Below, in pieces: positions 9,033 through 19,307 of a DNA stretch of 64,000 nucleotides. Location: assembly GCF_001422405.1 (NCBI RefSeq), contig NZ_LMMV01000001.1, positions 311,275 through 375,274 on the forward strand, given 5' to 3'. The notes beneath the pieces were generated by a model that was not told the origin of the DNA, searched no databases, and saw nothing but the letters and a program-made list of their open reading frames with translations. The DNA is from Pseudorhodoferax sp. Leaf267. Lineage in GTDB: Bacteria; Pseudomonadota; Gammaproteobacteria; Burkholderiales; Burkholderiaceae_C. A program made the position numbers and the translations under genes. Numbering within the stretch: the stretch's first letter is position 1; each line of letters begins with the position of its first letter.

Positions 9033-10553
9033 ATGCTGAAATACGACGAGATGTATACCAAGCTTCCCTACGAGTTCTTCTCGAAGGGGACGCAGATCCG
9101 GGACCACTACAAGGTCTACGATGCCTGGCTGGCCAAGCAGCCGGGCGACATGATGGCCAAGCGCCGCTCGGAGGCGGAGGTGATCTTCCGCCGCGTCGGC
9201 ATCACCTTCGCGGTGTACGGCGCCAAGGACGAGGACGGCTCGGGCACCGAGCGCCTGATCCCGTTCGACCTGATCCCGCGCATCATTCCCGCCGCCGAAT
9301 GGGCGAGCATGGAAAAGGGCCTCGTGCAGCGCGTGACCGCGCTGAACCGCTTCATCCACGACGTCTACCACGGCCAGGAGATCATCAAGGCCGGGCTGAT
9401 CCCCAAGGAGCAGATCGTCAACAACGCGCAGTTCCGCCCCGAGATGGTGGGCGTGGACGTGCCGAACCACGTGTACTCGCACATCGCCGGCGTGGACATC
9501 GTGCGCGCGCCCGATGCCCAGGGCAAGGGCGAGTACTACGTGCTCGAGGACAACCTGCGCGTGCCCAGCGGCGTGAGCTACATGCTGGAAAACCGCAAGA
9601 TGATGATGCGGTTGTTTCCCGACCTGTTCAGCCACCACCACGTGGCGCCGGTGGCGCACTACCCCGACCTGCTGCTCGAAACCCTGCGCGCCTCGGCGCC
9701 GCCCGCCACGGCCGAGCCCACCGTCGTGGTGCTGACGCCCGGCATGTACAACAGCGCCTACTTCGAGCACGCCTTCCTGGCGCAGCAGATGGGCGTGGAA
9801 CTGGTCGAGGGCCAGGACCTGCTGGTCAAGGACAACTTCGTCTACATGCGCACCACGCGCGGCCCCAAGCGGGTCGACGTGATCTACCGCCGCGTGGACG
9901 ACGACTTCCTCGATCCCAAAGTGTTCCGCCCCACGTCCACGCTGGGCTGCGCGGGCCTGATGGAAGCCTACAAGGCGGGCAACGTGGCGATCTGCAATGC
10001 CGTGGGCACGGGCGTGGCCGACGACAAGTCGATCTACCCCTACGTGCCCAAGATGATCGAGTTCTACCTGGGCGAAAAGCCCATCCTGAACAACGTGCCG
10101 ACCTACATGTGCCGGCAGGCCGACGACCTGAAGTACGTGCTCGACAACTTGAAGGACCTGGTCGTCAAGGAAGTGCACGGCGCGGGCGGCTACGGCATGC
10201 TGGTCGGCCCGGCCGCCACCCAGGCCGAGATCGAGGACTTCCGCAAGGCCGTGCAGGCCAACCCCAGTGGCTACATCGCCCAGCCCACGCTGTCGCTGTC
10301 CAGCTGCCCGACGTTCGTGGAGTCCGGCATCGCGCCGCGCCACATCGACCTGCGGCCCTTCGTGCTGTCGGGCAAGGAGGTGCAGATGGTGCCGGGTGGC
10401 CTGACGCGCGTGGCGCTCAAGGACGGTTCGCTGGTCGTCAACTCATCGCAGGGCGGCGGCACCAAGGACACCTGGATCCTGGAGGACGACAGCCCCACCG
10501 CGCCACCCGCCGACGTGCCCGCGCAAAGCCAGAAACAAAGCCAAGGGAAGTAA
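9033..10553 (+). CDS. Circularly permuted type 2 ATP-grasp protein
   Basis: A 506-residue protein of the DUF404/DUF407 circularly permuted ATP-grasp family. The start is the ATG of MLKYDEMY, preceded by the ribosome binding site AGGAGAAGG; an upstream in-frame ATG at 8997 lacks one. Typical blocks include FIHDVYHGQ, NVPTYMCR and the Lys-containing KDLVVKEVHGAGGYGM. The predicted activity is ATP-dependent ligation forming an amide bond; the acceptor and donor are unknown. It is the stand-alone counterpart of the N-terminal half of the fusion at 28-2649. The gap to the alpha-E gene is 3 nt, so they are one operon. Confidence 0.92.
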   Translation: MLKYDEMYTKLPYEFFSKGTQIRDHYKVYDAWLAKQPGDMMAKRRSEAEVIFRRVGITFAVYGAKDEDGSGTERLIPFDLIPRIIPAAEWASMEKGLVQRVTALNRFIHDVYHGQEIIKAGLIPKEQIVNNAQFRPEMVGVDVPNHVYSHIAGVDIVRAPDAQGKGEYYVLEDNLRVPSGVSYMLENRKMMMRLFPDLFSHHHVAPVAHYPDLLLETLRASAPPATAEPTVVVLTPGMYNSAYFEHAFLAQQMGVELVEGQDLLVKDNFVYMRTTRGPKRVDVIYRRVDDDFLDPKVFRPTSTLGCAGLMEAYKAGNVAICNAVGTGVADDKSIYPYVPKMIEFYLGEKPILNNVPTYMCRQADDLKYVLDNLKDLVVKEVHGAGGYGMLVGPAATQAEIEDFRKAVQANPSGYIAQPTLSLSSCPTFVESGIAPRHIDLRPFVLSGKEVQMVPGGLTRVALKDGSLVVNSSQGGGTKDTWILEDDSPTAPPADVPAQSQKQSQGK

Positions 10554-10556
10554 GCC

Positions 10557-11516
10557 ATGCTGAGTCGCACCGCCGATCACCTGTTCTGGATGTCGCGCTA
10601 CACCGAGCGCGCGGAGAACACCGCACGCATGCTGGACGTGAATTACCAGTCCTCGCTGCTGCCGCAGTCCGCCGCCGTGGCCCAGCTCGGCTGGCAGGGC
10701 CTGCTGTCCATCAGTGAGTTGCGCCAGGCCTATGCCAGCAAGCACGATGGCGTCACGTCACGCAACGTCATGGAGTTCATGGTCAAGGACGAGAGCAACC
10801 CCTCGTCCATCATCTCCTGCCTGCGTGCCGCGCGAGAGAACGCGCGTGCCGTGCGCGGCAGCCTGACGACCGAGGTCTGGGAGACCGCCAACACCACCTG
10901 GCTGGACGTCAACCGCATGCTCAAGAGCGGCGAGTTCGAGTCGGACCCCGCGCAGTTCTTCGAGTGGGTCAAGTTCCGCTCGCACCTGTCGCGCGGCGTC
11001 ACGCTGGGCACCATGCTGCAGGACGAGGCCTTCTACTTCCTGCGCCTGGGCACCTTCCTGGAACGCGCCGACAACACGGCCCGCCTGGTCGACGTGAAGT
11101 TCCATGCGGTGGAAAGCGACTTCTACGGCGCCGCCAGTGAGAAGGACCAGGAATACGACTTCTACCACTGGAGCGCGATCCTGCGCAGCGTCTCGGCCTT
11201 CGAGGTCTACCGCAAGGTGTACCGCGACGTGATCCGCCCCGAGCGCGTGGCCGAGCTGCTGATCCTGCGCTCGGACATGCCGCGCTCGCTGGCAGCCAGC
11301 CTGAACGAAGTGCTGACCAACCTGGAGATGGTGTCGGGCGACCCGTCCAGCGAGACGCTGCGCCGCGCCGGCAAGCTGCGCGCCGACCTGAAGTACGCCC
11401 GCATCGACGAGATCCTGGCGACCGGCCTGCATGCATTCCTGACGCAGTTCCTGGACCGCGTGAACGAGCTGGGCAGCTACGTCAGCCGCGAGTTCCTGGT
11501 GCCCGTGCCAAACTGA
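10557..11516 (+). CDS. Alpha-E domain protein (DUF403 type)
   Basis: A 319-residue, mostly helical protein with the family opening MLSRTADHLFWMSRYTERAENTARML and repeated Arg/Glu-rich helices (hence alpha-E). It matches the C-terminal half of the minus-strand fusion gene in order and sequence style. It starts 3 nt after the ATP-grasp stop and is presumably made with it as a complex. No catalytic motif is known for the domain. The usual third partner, a transglutaminase-like gene, does not follow here; the next gene is convergent. Confidence 0.92.
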   Translation: MLSRTADHLFWMSRYTERAENTARMLDVNYQSSLLPQSAAVAQLGWQGLLSISELRQAYASKHDGVTSRNVMEFMVKDESNPSSIISCLRAARENARAVRGSLTTEVWETANTTWLDVNRMLKSGEFESDPAQFFEWVKFRSHLSRGVTLGTMLQDEAFYFLRLGTFLERADNTARLVDVKFHAVESDFYGAASEKDQEYDFYHWSAILRSVSAFEVYRKVYRDVIRPERVAELLILRSDMPRSLAASLNEVLTNLEMVSGDPSSETLRRAGKLRADLKYARIDEILATGLHAFLTQFLDRVNELGSYVSREFLVPVPN

Positions 11517-11537
11517 TCGCGTACCGCGCTCCACTGC

Positions 11538-11570
11538 ATCGCCGCAGCGCCCGCCAGGGCCTGCGGCGAT
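11538..11570. terminator. Strong hairpin between convergent genes
   Basis: ATCGCCGCAG (11538-11547) pairs perfectly over 10 bases with CTGCGGCGAT (11561-11570). A weak T-rich stretch follows on the plus side. It sits between the alpha-E gene and the convergent 80-residue gene and may terminate both. Confidence 0.55.
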
Positions 11571-11576
11571 TGCATT

Positions 11577-11819
11577 TCAAAGCTCGCCGATGACCGAGTC
11601 GGCGGCGTCGCCGTACTTCTCGTCGAACCAGGCGCGGCGCGCGCTCGTGCTGGCGTCGTAGGGGCAGGCGTCCTGCAGGATCCTGCGAACCTCCAGCGCG
11701 GCATGCCAGCGGCCCAGTTCCAGCGGCGAGGCGCGGTCAGGGCGGGCGGGGCGGGAGGACTGGATGAAGTGCGCCAGGCGTCTGTCGACTTCGAGGATGA
11801 CGGTGGGCTCTGAGCGCAT
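11577..11819 (-). CDS. Small hypothetical protein (80 aa)
   Basis: An 80-residue soluble, charged protein beginning MRSEPTVILEVDRRL. No family was recognised. It has no signal peptide, membrane helix or cysteine cluster beyond one Cys in the DACPYD region. Amino acid composition is balanced (aromatic, acidic and basic residues mixed), unlike the Arg/Ala/Gly-rich shadow frames around it, which supports a real gene. It lies 36 nt downstream of another small minus-strand gene and could be co-transcribed with it. Confidence 0.55.
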   Translation of the reverse strand: MRSEPTVILEVDRRLAHFIQSSRPARPDRASPLELGRWHAALEVRRILQDACPYDASTSARRAWFDEKYGDAADSVIGEL

Positions 11820-11855
11820 GAGCCGGAAATAGCAAGTCCCGGGCCGCCTCGCCGG

Positions 11856-12245
11856 TCAATCCTGCGCGTCGTCGCGCCGCGGTGGATTCTGCAAAAGGCT
11901 GCGGATCACCTGCTCCGCTTCGTCCAGCTGCGCGGGCACGGGCTCGGTCAGGGTCTGATGCAACAAATTGGTGAATGCCTCCAGCACCAACTGGGTGCGC
12001 TCGGAGACGCCATGTGCCTGCGTCGCCTCGCGCACGCCGGGCGCGGCCCGCGCCAGCGCGTCGAGCAGCATCGCGCGCTGCGGATGGGTGGCAGCCAGCG
12101 CCGTGCTCACGGCGGTCAAACCCGTTACCAGGCCCATGAGTTCTTCGTTGCTTCTTTCGAGCTGCGTCAGGCGTTCTTCGATGCTCAACTGGGGGTACCT
12201 GGCGTGAGGGGGTTGCACGGTGCGATGGCATCGCGGCGTGGCCAT
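11856..12245 (-). CDS. Hypothetical protein (129 aa), helical
   Basis: A 129-residue protein with heptad-like Leu spacing around residues 20-45 (SIEERLTQLERSNEELM), which suggests a short coiled coil, followed by further helices. No family was recognised. The first 15 residues (MATPRCHRTVQPPHA) look less constrained, so the true start could lie further in, but no other good start codon is nearby. It precedes the 80-residue hypothetical gene on the same strand. The composition supports coding. Confidence 0.6.
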   Translation of the reverse strand: MATPRCHRTVQPPHARYPQLSIEERLTQLERSNEELMGLVTGLTAVSTALAATHPQRAMLLDALARAAPGVREATQAHGVSERTQLVLEAFTNLLHQTLTEPVPAQLDEAEQVIRSLLQNPPRRDDAQD

Positions 12246-12349
12246 GCGGCCGCGGCAGTGTAGGGCGACGGGGCATGCCGCGCCGGGCCAGGGCTACTGG
12301 GGGCGGGCGTAGGATGTGTCGTCATCGAACAATCAGGAAGGAATTCACG

Positions 12350-12658
12350 GTGCGTTTCAAATCTTGGCCTTGGATGGGCGCTGCTGCGGCGGCCCTGTTG
12401 CTGTCGGGTTGTGCGGGTGTGGGCCTGCCGGGCAGTGCGCCGCCGGCACCGCGTGCGGCCTGCGACGCCGCGGCGGCCCAGTTCGCGTTGGGCAAATCCT
12501 TCGGGCCGGAACTCGAACGCGAGGTTCGTGCCCGGTCCGGCGCCAGCATCGTGCGCTGGCTCAGCCCGGGCCAGGCCGTCACCATGGAGTTCAACGCGGC
12601 GCGCCTGAGCCTCACGCTCGACGGCCGTGGCCAGGTCGTCAAGGCCGCCTGCGGCTGA
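12350..12658 (+). CDS. Small lipoprotein (102 aa)
   Basis: A 102-residue protein from a GTG start (MRFKSWPW), chosen because AGGAAGGA lies a few bases upstream; the longer frame from 12275 has no such site. It has a hydrophobic signal segment ending in LLLSGC, a good lipobox, so it is probably an outer or inner membrane lipoprotein. The mature part contains ALNSMV-like beta-forming stretches and ends ...VVKAACG, with two Cys that could pair. It resembles small lipoproteins with an I78 or related peptidase-inhibitor-like fold, but this is only an impression. Confidence 0.7.
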   Translation: MRFKSWPWMGAAAAALLLSGCAGVGLPGSAPPAPRAACDAAAAQFALGKSFGPELEREVRARSGASIVRWLSPGQAVTMEFNAARLSLTLDGRGQVVKAACG

Positions 12659-12664
12659 CGACGT

Positions 12665-12802
12665 TCAGCCCCCGCTCTTGGGTTCGCCTGCCGGTGCCGT
12701 CGTCGGCATCGGCAGCTTGGTCGGGTCCTTGGGCGGCTTGGCGTCCGGGCATCCGGTCAGCAAGGCCATGGCCCACAGGGCGATGACGACGGTTTTGGTC
12801 AC
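12665..12802 (-). CDS. Very small lipoprotein (45 aa)
   Basis: A GTG start with AGGAGA nine bases upstream opens a 45-residue frame: a short hydrophobic signal (TKTVVIALWAMALLTGC) with a lipobox LLTGC, then a mature tail of about 28 residues rich in Pro and Lys (PDAKPPKDPTKLPMPTTAP). The combination of a canonical ribosome binding site, signal peptide and lipobox makes chance unlikely. It is convergent with the 102-residue lipoprotein and sits just downstream of hslR on the same strand (20 nt gap). The function is unknown. Confidence 0.7.
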   Translation of the reverse strand: MTKTVVIALWAMALLTGCPDAKPPKDPTKLPMPTTAPAGEPKSGG

Positions 12803-12822
12803 GGGCTGGTCTCCTTGGCGTT

Positions 12823-13236
12823 CTAGTTGTCGATGGAGGCGCTCCAGCGCTCACCCCATTGGTCCTGCGCCTGGTCCAGCGTGCGGCGCTCGCGCTTGGT
12901 CGGGCGGCCGTGTTCGTGGGCCAGGGCAGGCTCGGGCGCCAGGCGCCGCTGCTCGGCGGCCTGGGCGCGCGCTGCGAGGCTTTCCGCGGTCTCGGCATAG
13001 AGGGCCTGTGCCACCGGCGCTGACCCCCGCGTGCCGCTGATCCCGAGCACCGTGACGGTGCGTATGGTGGGCCCCTGGCGCACCGCAATGGTGTCCCCGG
13101 CCTTGACCTCGCGCGCAGGCTTCACCTCGTGCCCGTTCACCTGCACCCGTCCCCGGTTCACTTCCTCCGCCGACAACGTGCGGGTCTTGTAGAACCGGGC
13201 GGCCCAGAGCCACTTGTCGATCCGAACTTTTTCCAT
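12823..13236 (-). CDS. hslR: RNA-binding S4 domain protein, Hsp15-like
   Basis: A 137-residue protein starting MEKVRIDKWLWAARFYKTRT, the hallmark opening of Hsp15/S4-domain proteins, with the S4 RNA-binding fold over about residues 5-65 and a basic C-terminal tail containing RPTKRERR. In E. coli Hsp15 binds the 50S subunit carrying nascent peptidyl-tRNA and helps recycle stalled ribosomes after heat shock. The ATG at 13236 was preferred to an in-frame start 21 bases upstream because the family begins here. It is divergent from the sigma-54 regulator. Confidence 0.9.
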   Translation of the reverse strand: MEKVRIDKWLWAARFYKTRTLSAEEVNRGRVQVNGHEVKPAREVKAGDTIAVRQGPTIRTVTVLGISGTRGSAPVAQALYAETAESLAARAQAAEQRRLAPEPALAHEHGRPTKRERRTLDQAQDQWGERWSASIDN

Positions 13237-13298
13237 CGGGGGGCATTGTGCTCTCACCGGTATGCGCCTGCAGCGCGCAGCCGGGCGCGCCGATTACC

Positions 13299-14809
<1,511 letters not shown>

Positions 14810-14813
<4 letters not shown>

Positions 14814-16360
14814 ACGCGGGCGCGGATCGCAGCTGCCGCCTCGGCGATCGCCCGGCGCTCCGCCTGAGGCAGCCGCGCGGCATTGCGCACCTGGGCCTGC
14901 ATGCGCGGGTGGTCCGCGAAGCGCTCGGCGTGCCGCAACAGGAAGTCCCAGTACAGCGTCGTGAACGGGCAGGCGCGCGCGCCCGTGCGCTCCTCGGGCC
15001 GGTACCGGCAGTGCCGGCAGTGGTCGCTCATGCGCGCGATGTACTGCCCGCTGGCCACGTAGGGCTTGCTGCCCAGCAGGCCGCCGTCGGCGTACTGGCT
15101 CATGCCCAGCGTGTTGGGCAGCTCCACCCATTCCACGGCATCGACATAGACCGCCAGGTACCAGGCATGCACCTGGCGCGGCTCCACGCCCAGCAGCAGC
15201 GCGTACAGCCCCGTCACCATCAGGCGCTGGATGTGGTGCGCGTAGCTTAGGTCCAGCGTCTGCGTGATGGTGTCGCGCAGGCATTCCAAGTCGGTCTCGC
15301 CGGTCCAGTACCAGGCCGGCAGGGGCGCGTGCGCGTCCAGTGCATTCAGGTCCAGATAGCCTGGCATCTGCAGCCAGTAGACGCCGCGCACGTATTCGCG
15401 CCAGCCCAGGATCTGGCGGATGAAGCCCTCGGCCGAGGCGATGGGCACGCGGCCGTCGCGGAACGCCTGCTCGGCACGCGCGATCACCTCTCGCGGGTCC
15501 AGCAGCTTGAGGTTCAGCGCCGCGCTGAGCTGCGCGTGGTAGAGCCAGGGCTGGCCACCCCACATCGCGTCCTGCCAGTGGCCAAAGAACTCCAGCCGGT
15601 CGGCGATGAAGGCGTCCAGCGCCGCGAGTGCCTGCGCGCGCGTGAGCGGCCAGGCGAAGCGGTCGAGCCGGCCGGGGTGTTCGCCGAAGCGGCTGCGCAC
15701 CAGCGCGATGACGTCCTGCGTGATGGCGTCGGGCGCGAACGCGGGCGGCTCGGGCAGGAAACCCGGCCCGTCGCGGCCGAAGGCCGAGCGGTTGTCGGCA
15801 TCGAAATTCCAGGCCCCGCCGGCCGGCTGGTCGCCGTCCATCAGCACGCCATGGCGGCGCCGCATGGCCCGGTAGAAGGTCTCCATCAACAGTTCCGGCC
15901 GGCCCTGGGCATGGCGCGCGAAGGCAGCCGGCGTGCACAGGAAATGCCGGTCCTCGCACTCGTTCAGCGCCACGCCGGCCTCGGCCACCACCTGGCGCAG
16001 CGCCTCGCGCACACGCCACTCGCCAGGCTGCACCAGCACCACGCGCGCCGGTCGCAGCGCCGCCAGGCTCTCGGCCAGCTCGGCCGCCAGCGTGCCGCGG
16101 TTGGCCACGTCGTCCAGGCGCCGGTAGTGCAGCGGCAGGCCTTGCGCGCGCAGGGCCTCGGCGAAATGGCGCATGGCCGCCAGGAACATCGCGATGCGCG
16201 GCTGCGTGCTCCAGACCTGCGTGGATTCCTCGGCCACCTCGGCCATCCAGACCAGGTCTTGCGCCGCGTCGAAGCCGTCGAAGGCAGCGGACTGGCGGTC
16301 GAGCTGGTCGCCCAGGACAACGATCAGGTGGCGGATGGCAGGGGGCATGGCTTCGACCAT
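14810..16360 (-). CDS. Cryptochrome/photolyase family protein, FeS-BCP type
   Basis: About 516 residues (ATG at 16360; an ATG at 16348 giving 512 residues is also possible). It opens with HLIVVLGDQLD, typical of the deoxyribodipyrimidine photolyase-related family that includes bacterial (6-4) photolyase PhrB. Four cysteines in the expected pattern (ETDLECL, then DHCRHC, then GARACPF) would hold a [4Fe-4S] cluster. The family binds FAD and a lumazine chromophore and repairs UV lesions or senses light. It is the last gene of the nitrite operon, 14 nt after the kinase gene. Its stop overlaps that of the sigma-54 regulator in the shared bases CTAG. Confidence 0.88.
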
Positions 16361-16374
16361 AACCCGACGCGGCC

Positions 16375-18108
16375 TCACCGACCGAACACGTAACCCGACA
16401 AGCCCAGCAGCGCAAAGGCCAACGCCGCCGTGCACGCCTGCCAGAACACGACCGGGTTGCGCTGCACGAGCGGCATGCGCCGTGCGCCGTGGAACGCTGC
16501 CCCGGGCGCGTGCAGGTCGTGCACGAACTCGGACACGGCCTCCTGCCGCTTGCGCGGCTCCGGCTGCAGCGCCTTCGAGAGCACCGCGTCCAGCCAGGCC
16601 GGCAGATCGGGCCGGTGGTGGCGCAGCGGCACGTAGCGCAGTCGTTTCAGGTCCGCCGACTGGCGCAGCTGCGTCACCTGCAGGCCATAGGGCAGCTGGC
16701 CGCTCAGCATCTGGTAGGCGAGCACGGCCAGCGCGAACAGGTCGGACGCGGCCGTGCCTGCGCCACCGATGAAGTATTCCGGCGCCGTGTATTGCAGCGT
16801 GCCGACGATGCGATCGGCGCGCGCGGCGTGCGTGCCTTCGGCCAGGCCCGCCACATGGGCCGATGCGAAGTCGATGATCTTCACCGTGCCGCCACGGTCG
16901 ATCATCACGTTCTCGGGCCGCAGGTCCTGGTGCAGCATCTCCTTGCTGTGGAAGGCCTGCAGGCCCTTGGCCAGCTGCGCGACGAGCTGGCGCACGCGGT
17001 CCAGGTCCGGGCGCGGGTGGTCGGTCATCCACTGGCCCAGCGTCTGGCCGTCCACATACTCCATGGCCACGATCAGGTGCTCGCGCGGGCGCTCGGTGGT
17101 GCTGGGACGCAGCACATGCGGGCTGTGTAGCCGGCGTGCCACCCACTCTTCCAGCAGGAAGCGGTCCAGCGCCTCGGCGTCTTCGCGCAGCTCGGTGGCG
17201 GGCGTCTTCAGCGCCACCTGCGCGCCGCTGGCCTGGTCGATGGCCAGGTGCACCTGACTGCGCGCGCTGGCGTGCAGCTCGCGCACCACGGCATAGCCCT
17301 CGAACAACATGCCGGGTGCCAGCGGTGGCGGCAGCCGCAGTTGTGCGCGCCGGGCCTGCCAGGGCTGGGCGTCATGCTCGGGCAGGGTGTCGATGCGCAG
17401 CAATTGCACGGTGGCGTCGTCGCCGCTGCCGCGCTCGCGCGCCACCGCTACCAGGGTCTGGGCCGCGGCGTCGAAGTCGTCGGGCCAGCAGGCCAGCGCA
17501 GTGTGCACGGCGGCGGCGTCCAGCCGCTCGTAGGCGCCGTCGGTGGCCAGCAGGTAGAGCGCACCGGGCTCCGCCTCCAGGCACCGGTGGTCGATCTCCA
17601 CATGCGCCGTGGCGCCCAGCGCGCGGCCCAGGCAGGACTCGCCAGCGCCGATGTGCACGCGGTGGTCTTCGGTCAGCTGCTCCAGCGCCTGCGCGTGCAC
17701 GCAATAGATGCGCGTGTCGCCCACGTGCAGCACATGCAGCTCGCGGCCCTTGAGCACCAGCGCGCTGAAGGTGCAGCAGTAGCCGCGGTCCTTGTCGAAG
17801 CGCGCATCGCCGCGCTGGTTCTGCGCATGCAGCCAGGCGTTGGTGGCACCCAGCACGCGCTGCGCGGCGCGGCGCACGGTCCAGGCGTCGGACGTGGCGT
17901 AGTAGTCCTCCAGGAAGCCGCGCACGGCCGCCGCGCTGGCGACCTGGCTCACGGGGCTGGAGCCGATGCCGTCGGCCAGCGCGACGGCGATGCCCTTGGT
18001 CTGCAGCGCCGAACCGGTCGGGACGACGGCGCCGTGGAAGTCCTGGTTCGGCCTCTGGCCCCCGGGCTGCGAATGCTGGCCCAGCGTGATGCGAAGCGAC
18101 GGGGCCAT
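16375..18108 (-). CDS. PP2C phosphatase / Ser-Thr protein kinase fusion
   Basis: 577 residues. Residues 1-240 form a PP2C-type phosphatase domain with metal-binding Asp in ALADGIGSS, LATDGAY and GSGDDATV. Residues about 270-530 form a protein kinase domain with Lys301 (VALK), Asp395 and Asn400 in HQDLRPEN, Asp413 in IDFASA and a TAPE motif. A single C-terminal membrane helix spans residues 553-574. HRD is HQD and DFG is DFA, and the glycine-rich loop is poor, so activity may be atypical. Such fusions recur in betaproteobacterial nitrate/nitrite operons. It starts 8 nt after the nitrite channel gene, suggesting control of nitrite transport or reduction by phosphorylation (inference). Confidence 0.92.
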   Translation of the reverse strand: MAPSLRITLGQHSQPGGQRPNQDFHGAVVPTGSALQTKGIAVALADGIGSSPVSQVASAAAVRGFLEDYYATSDAWTVRRAAQRVLGATNAWLHAQNQRGDARFDKDRGYCCTFSALVLKGRELHVLHVGDTRIYCVHAQALEQLTEDHRVHIGAGESCLGRALGATAHVEIDHRCLEAEPGALYLLATDGAYERLDAAAVHTALACWPDDFDAAAQTLVAVARERGSGDDATVQLLRIDTLPEHDAQPWQARRAQLRLPPPLAPGMLFEGYAVVRELHASARSQVHLAIDQASGAQVALKTPATELREDAEALDRFLLEEWVARRLHSPHVLRPSTTERPREHLIVAMEYVDGQTLGQWMTDHPRPDLDRVRQLVAQLAKGLQAFHSKEMLHQDLRPENVMIDRGGTVKIIDFASAHVAGLAEGTHAARADRIVGTLQYTAPEYFIGGAGTAASDLFALAVLAYQMLSGQLPYGLQVTQLRQSADLKRLRYVPLRHHRPDLPAWLDAVLSKALQPEPRKRQEAVSEFVHDLHAPGAAFHGARRMPLVQRNPVVFWQACTAALAFALLGLSGYVFGR

Positions 18109-18116
18109 GCAAAGGA

Positions 18117-18929
18117 TCAGGCGATCTTGCGCTTGGCGCCGGTCTTGTAGTGCGTGGCGTACAGCGTGAGGCCCACGAAGGTCAGGCCGCCCACCAGGTT
18201 GCCCAGCACGGTGGGGATCTCGTTCCAGATCAGGTAGTCCATGAGCGTGAAGTTGCCGCCCAACAGCAGGCCGGTGGGGAACAGGAACATGTTGACGATG
18301 CTGTGCTCGAAGCCCATGTAGAAAAAGATCATGACCGGCATCCACATGCCGATGGCCTTGCCCGATACGGTGGTGGACATCATGGCCGCCACCACGCCGG
18401 TGGACACCATCCAGTTGCACATCACGCCGCGCACGAACAGTGTGAGCATGCCGGCGGCGCCGTGCGCGGCATAGCCCACGGTACGGCCTTCGCCGATGTG
18501 GCCGAGCTTCTCGCCCACCGCATTGGGGGCCTCGCTGAAACCGAAGGTGAAGATGATGGCCATGAACACGGCCACCGTCAGCGCGCCGGCGAAGTTGCCG
18601 CAGAACACCAGGCCCCAGTTGCGCAGCACGCCCTTCCACGTGGCGCCCGGGCGCCGGTCCAGAACGGCCAGCGGGGCCAGCGTGAACACGCCGGTCAACA
18701 AGTCGAAGCCCATCAGGTACAGCATGATGAAACCGACCGGGAACAGCATGGCGCCGACCAGCGGGTTGCCGGTGTTGACCGTGACGGTGACGGCGAAGGC
18801 CGCGGCCAGCGCGAGGATTGCGCCGGCCATGTAGGAGCGGATCAGCGTGTCGCGCGTGGACATCAGCAGCTTGGATTCACCGGCGTCGACCATCTTGGTC
18901 ACGAATTCGGTAGGGGCGAGGTAGGCCAT
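18117..18929 (-). CDS. nirC: Formate/nitrite transporter family channel
   Basis: A 270-residue integral membrane protein of the FocA/NirC family with six expected hydrophobic helices and the FNT signatures NTGNPLVGAMLFPVGF, NFAGAL and GFEHSIVNM. It would move nitrite across the inner membrane. Placement between nirD and the kinase fusion supports nitrite, not formate, as substrate. The start at 18929 (MAYLAPTEF) follows an AAGAGAC ribosome binding site; the frame extends upstream without support. The gap to nirD is 29 nt. Confidence 0.92.
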   Translation of the reverse strand: MAYLAPTEFVTKMVDAGESKLLMSTRDTLIRSYMAGAILALAAAFAVTVTVNTGNPLVGAMLFPVGFIMLYLMGFDLLTGVFTLAPLAVLDRRPGATWKGVLRNWGLVFCGNFAGALTVAVFMAIIFTFGFSEAPNAVGEKLGHIGEGRTVGYAAHGAAGMLTLFVRGVMCNWMVSTGVVAAMMSTTVSGKAIGMWMPVMIFFYMGFEHSIVNMFLFPTGLLLGGNFTLMDYLIWNEIPTVLGNLVGGLTFVGLTLYATHYKTGAKRKIA

Positions 18930-18958
18930 GGAAGTCTCTTTGAAAAATGAAGGAGTGA

Positions 18959-19297
18959 TCAGTTCAGGGCGACGAGCACGCGGCCGTCTTCCACGCGCAC
19001 GGCATGCACACGCACCGAGTGTTCGGGCGCCTCCAGGCACTCGCCGGTGACGAGGTCGAAGTGGTTCTTGTAGAGCGGCGAGGCCACGACGATGCGCGCG
19101 CCCAGGCTGCCCACCAGCCCGCGCGACAGCACGCTGGCACCGGACTTCGGGTCCACGTTGTCGATGGCGAAGAAGCGGTCTTCGCCCAGGCGGAACACGG
19201 CCACGTGGCGCGCGTCCACGCGCGCGCAGACGCCGGTGTGGGGCACGATGTCGCCTGTTGCGCAGACGGCGGTCCAGTTCACGGTCTTGGTCAGCAT
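18959..19297 (-). CDS. nirD: Nitrite reductase (NADH) small subunit
   Basis: 112 residues starting MLTKTVNW, with the Rieske-like fold of NirD and the family blocks NVDPKSGASVLSRGLVG and VASPLYKNHFDL. As is usual for NirD, the Rieske Cys and His iron ligands are missing. It partners NirB in cytoplasmic reduction of nitrite to ammonium using NADH. It begins 10 nt after nirB. An in-frame start 45 bases upstream lies inside nirB and was not chosen. Confidence 0.93.
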   Translation of the reverse strand: MLTKTVNWTAVCATGDIVPHTGVCARVDARHVAVFRLGEDRFFAIDNVDPKSGASVLSRGLVGSLGARIVVASPLYKNHFDLVTGECLEAPEHSVRVHAVRVEDGRVLVALN

Positions 19298-19307
19298 GGT
19301 GGGGTCC

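Noticed and set aside
12275-12349. An N-terminal extension of the 102-residue lipoprotein
   Set aside because: The 25 extra residues are Arg-rich and would bury the signal peptide; the GTG at 12350 has a ribosome binding site.
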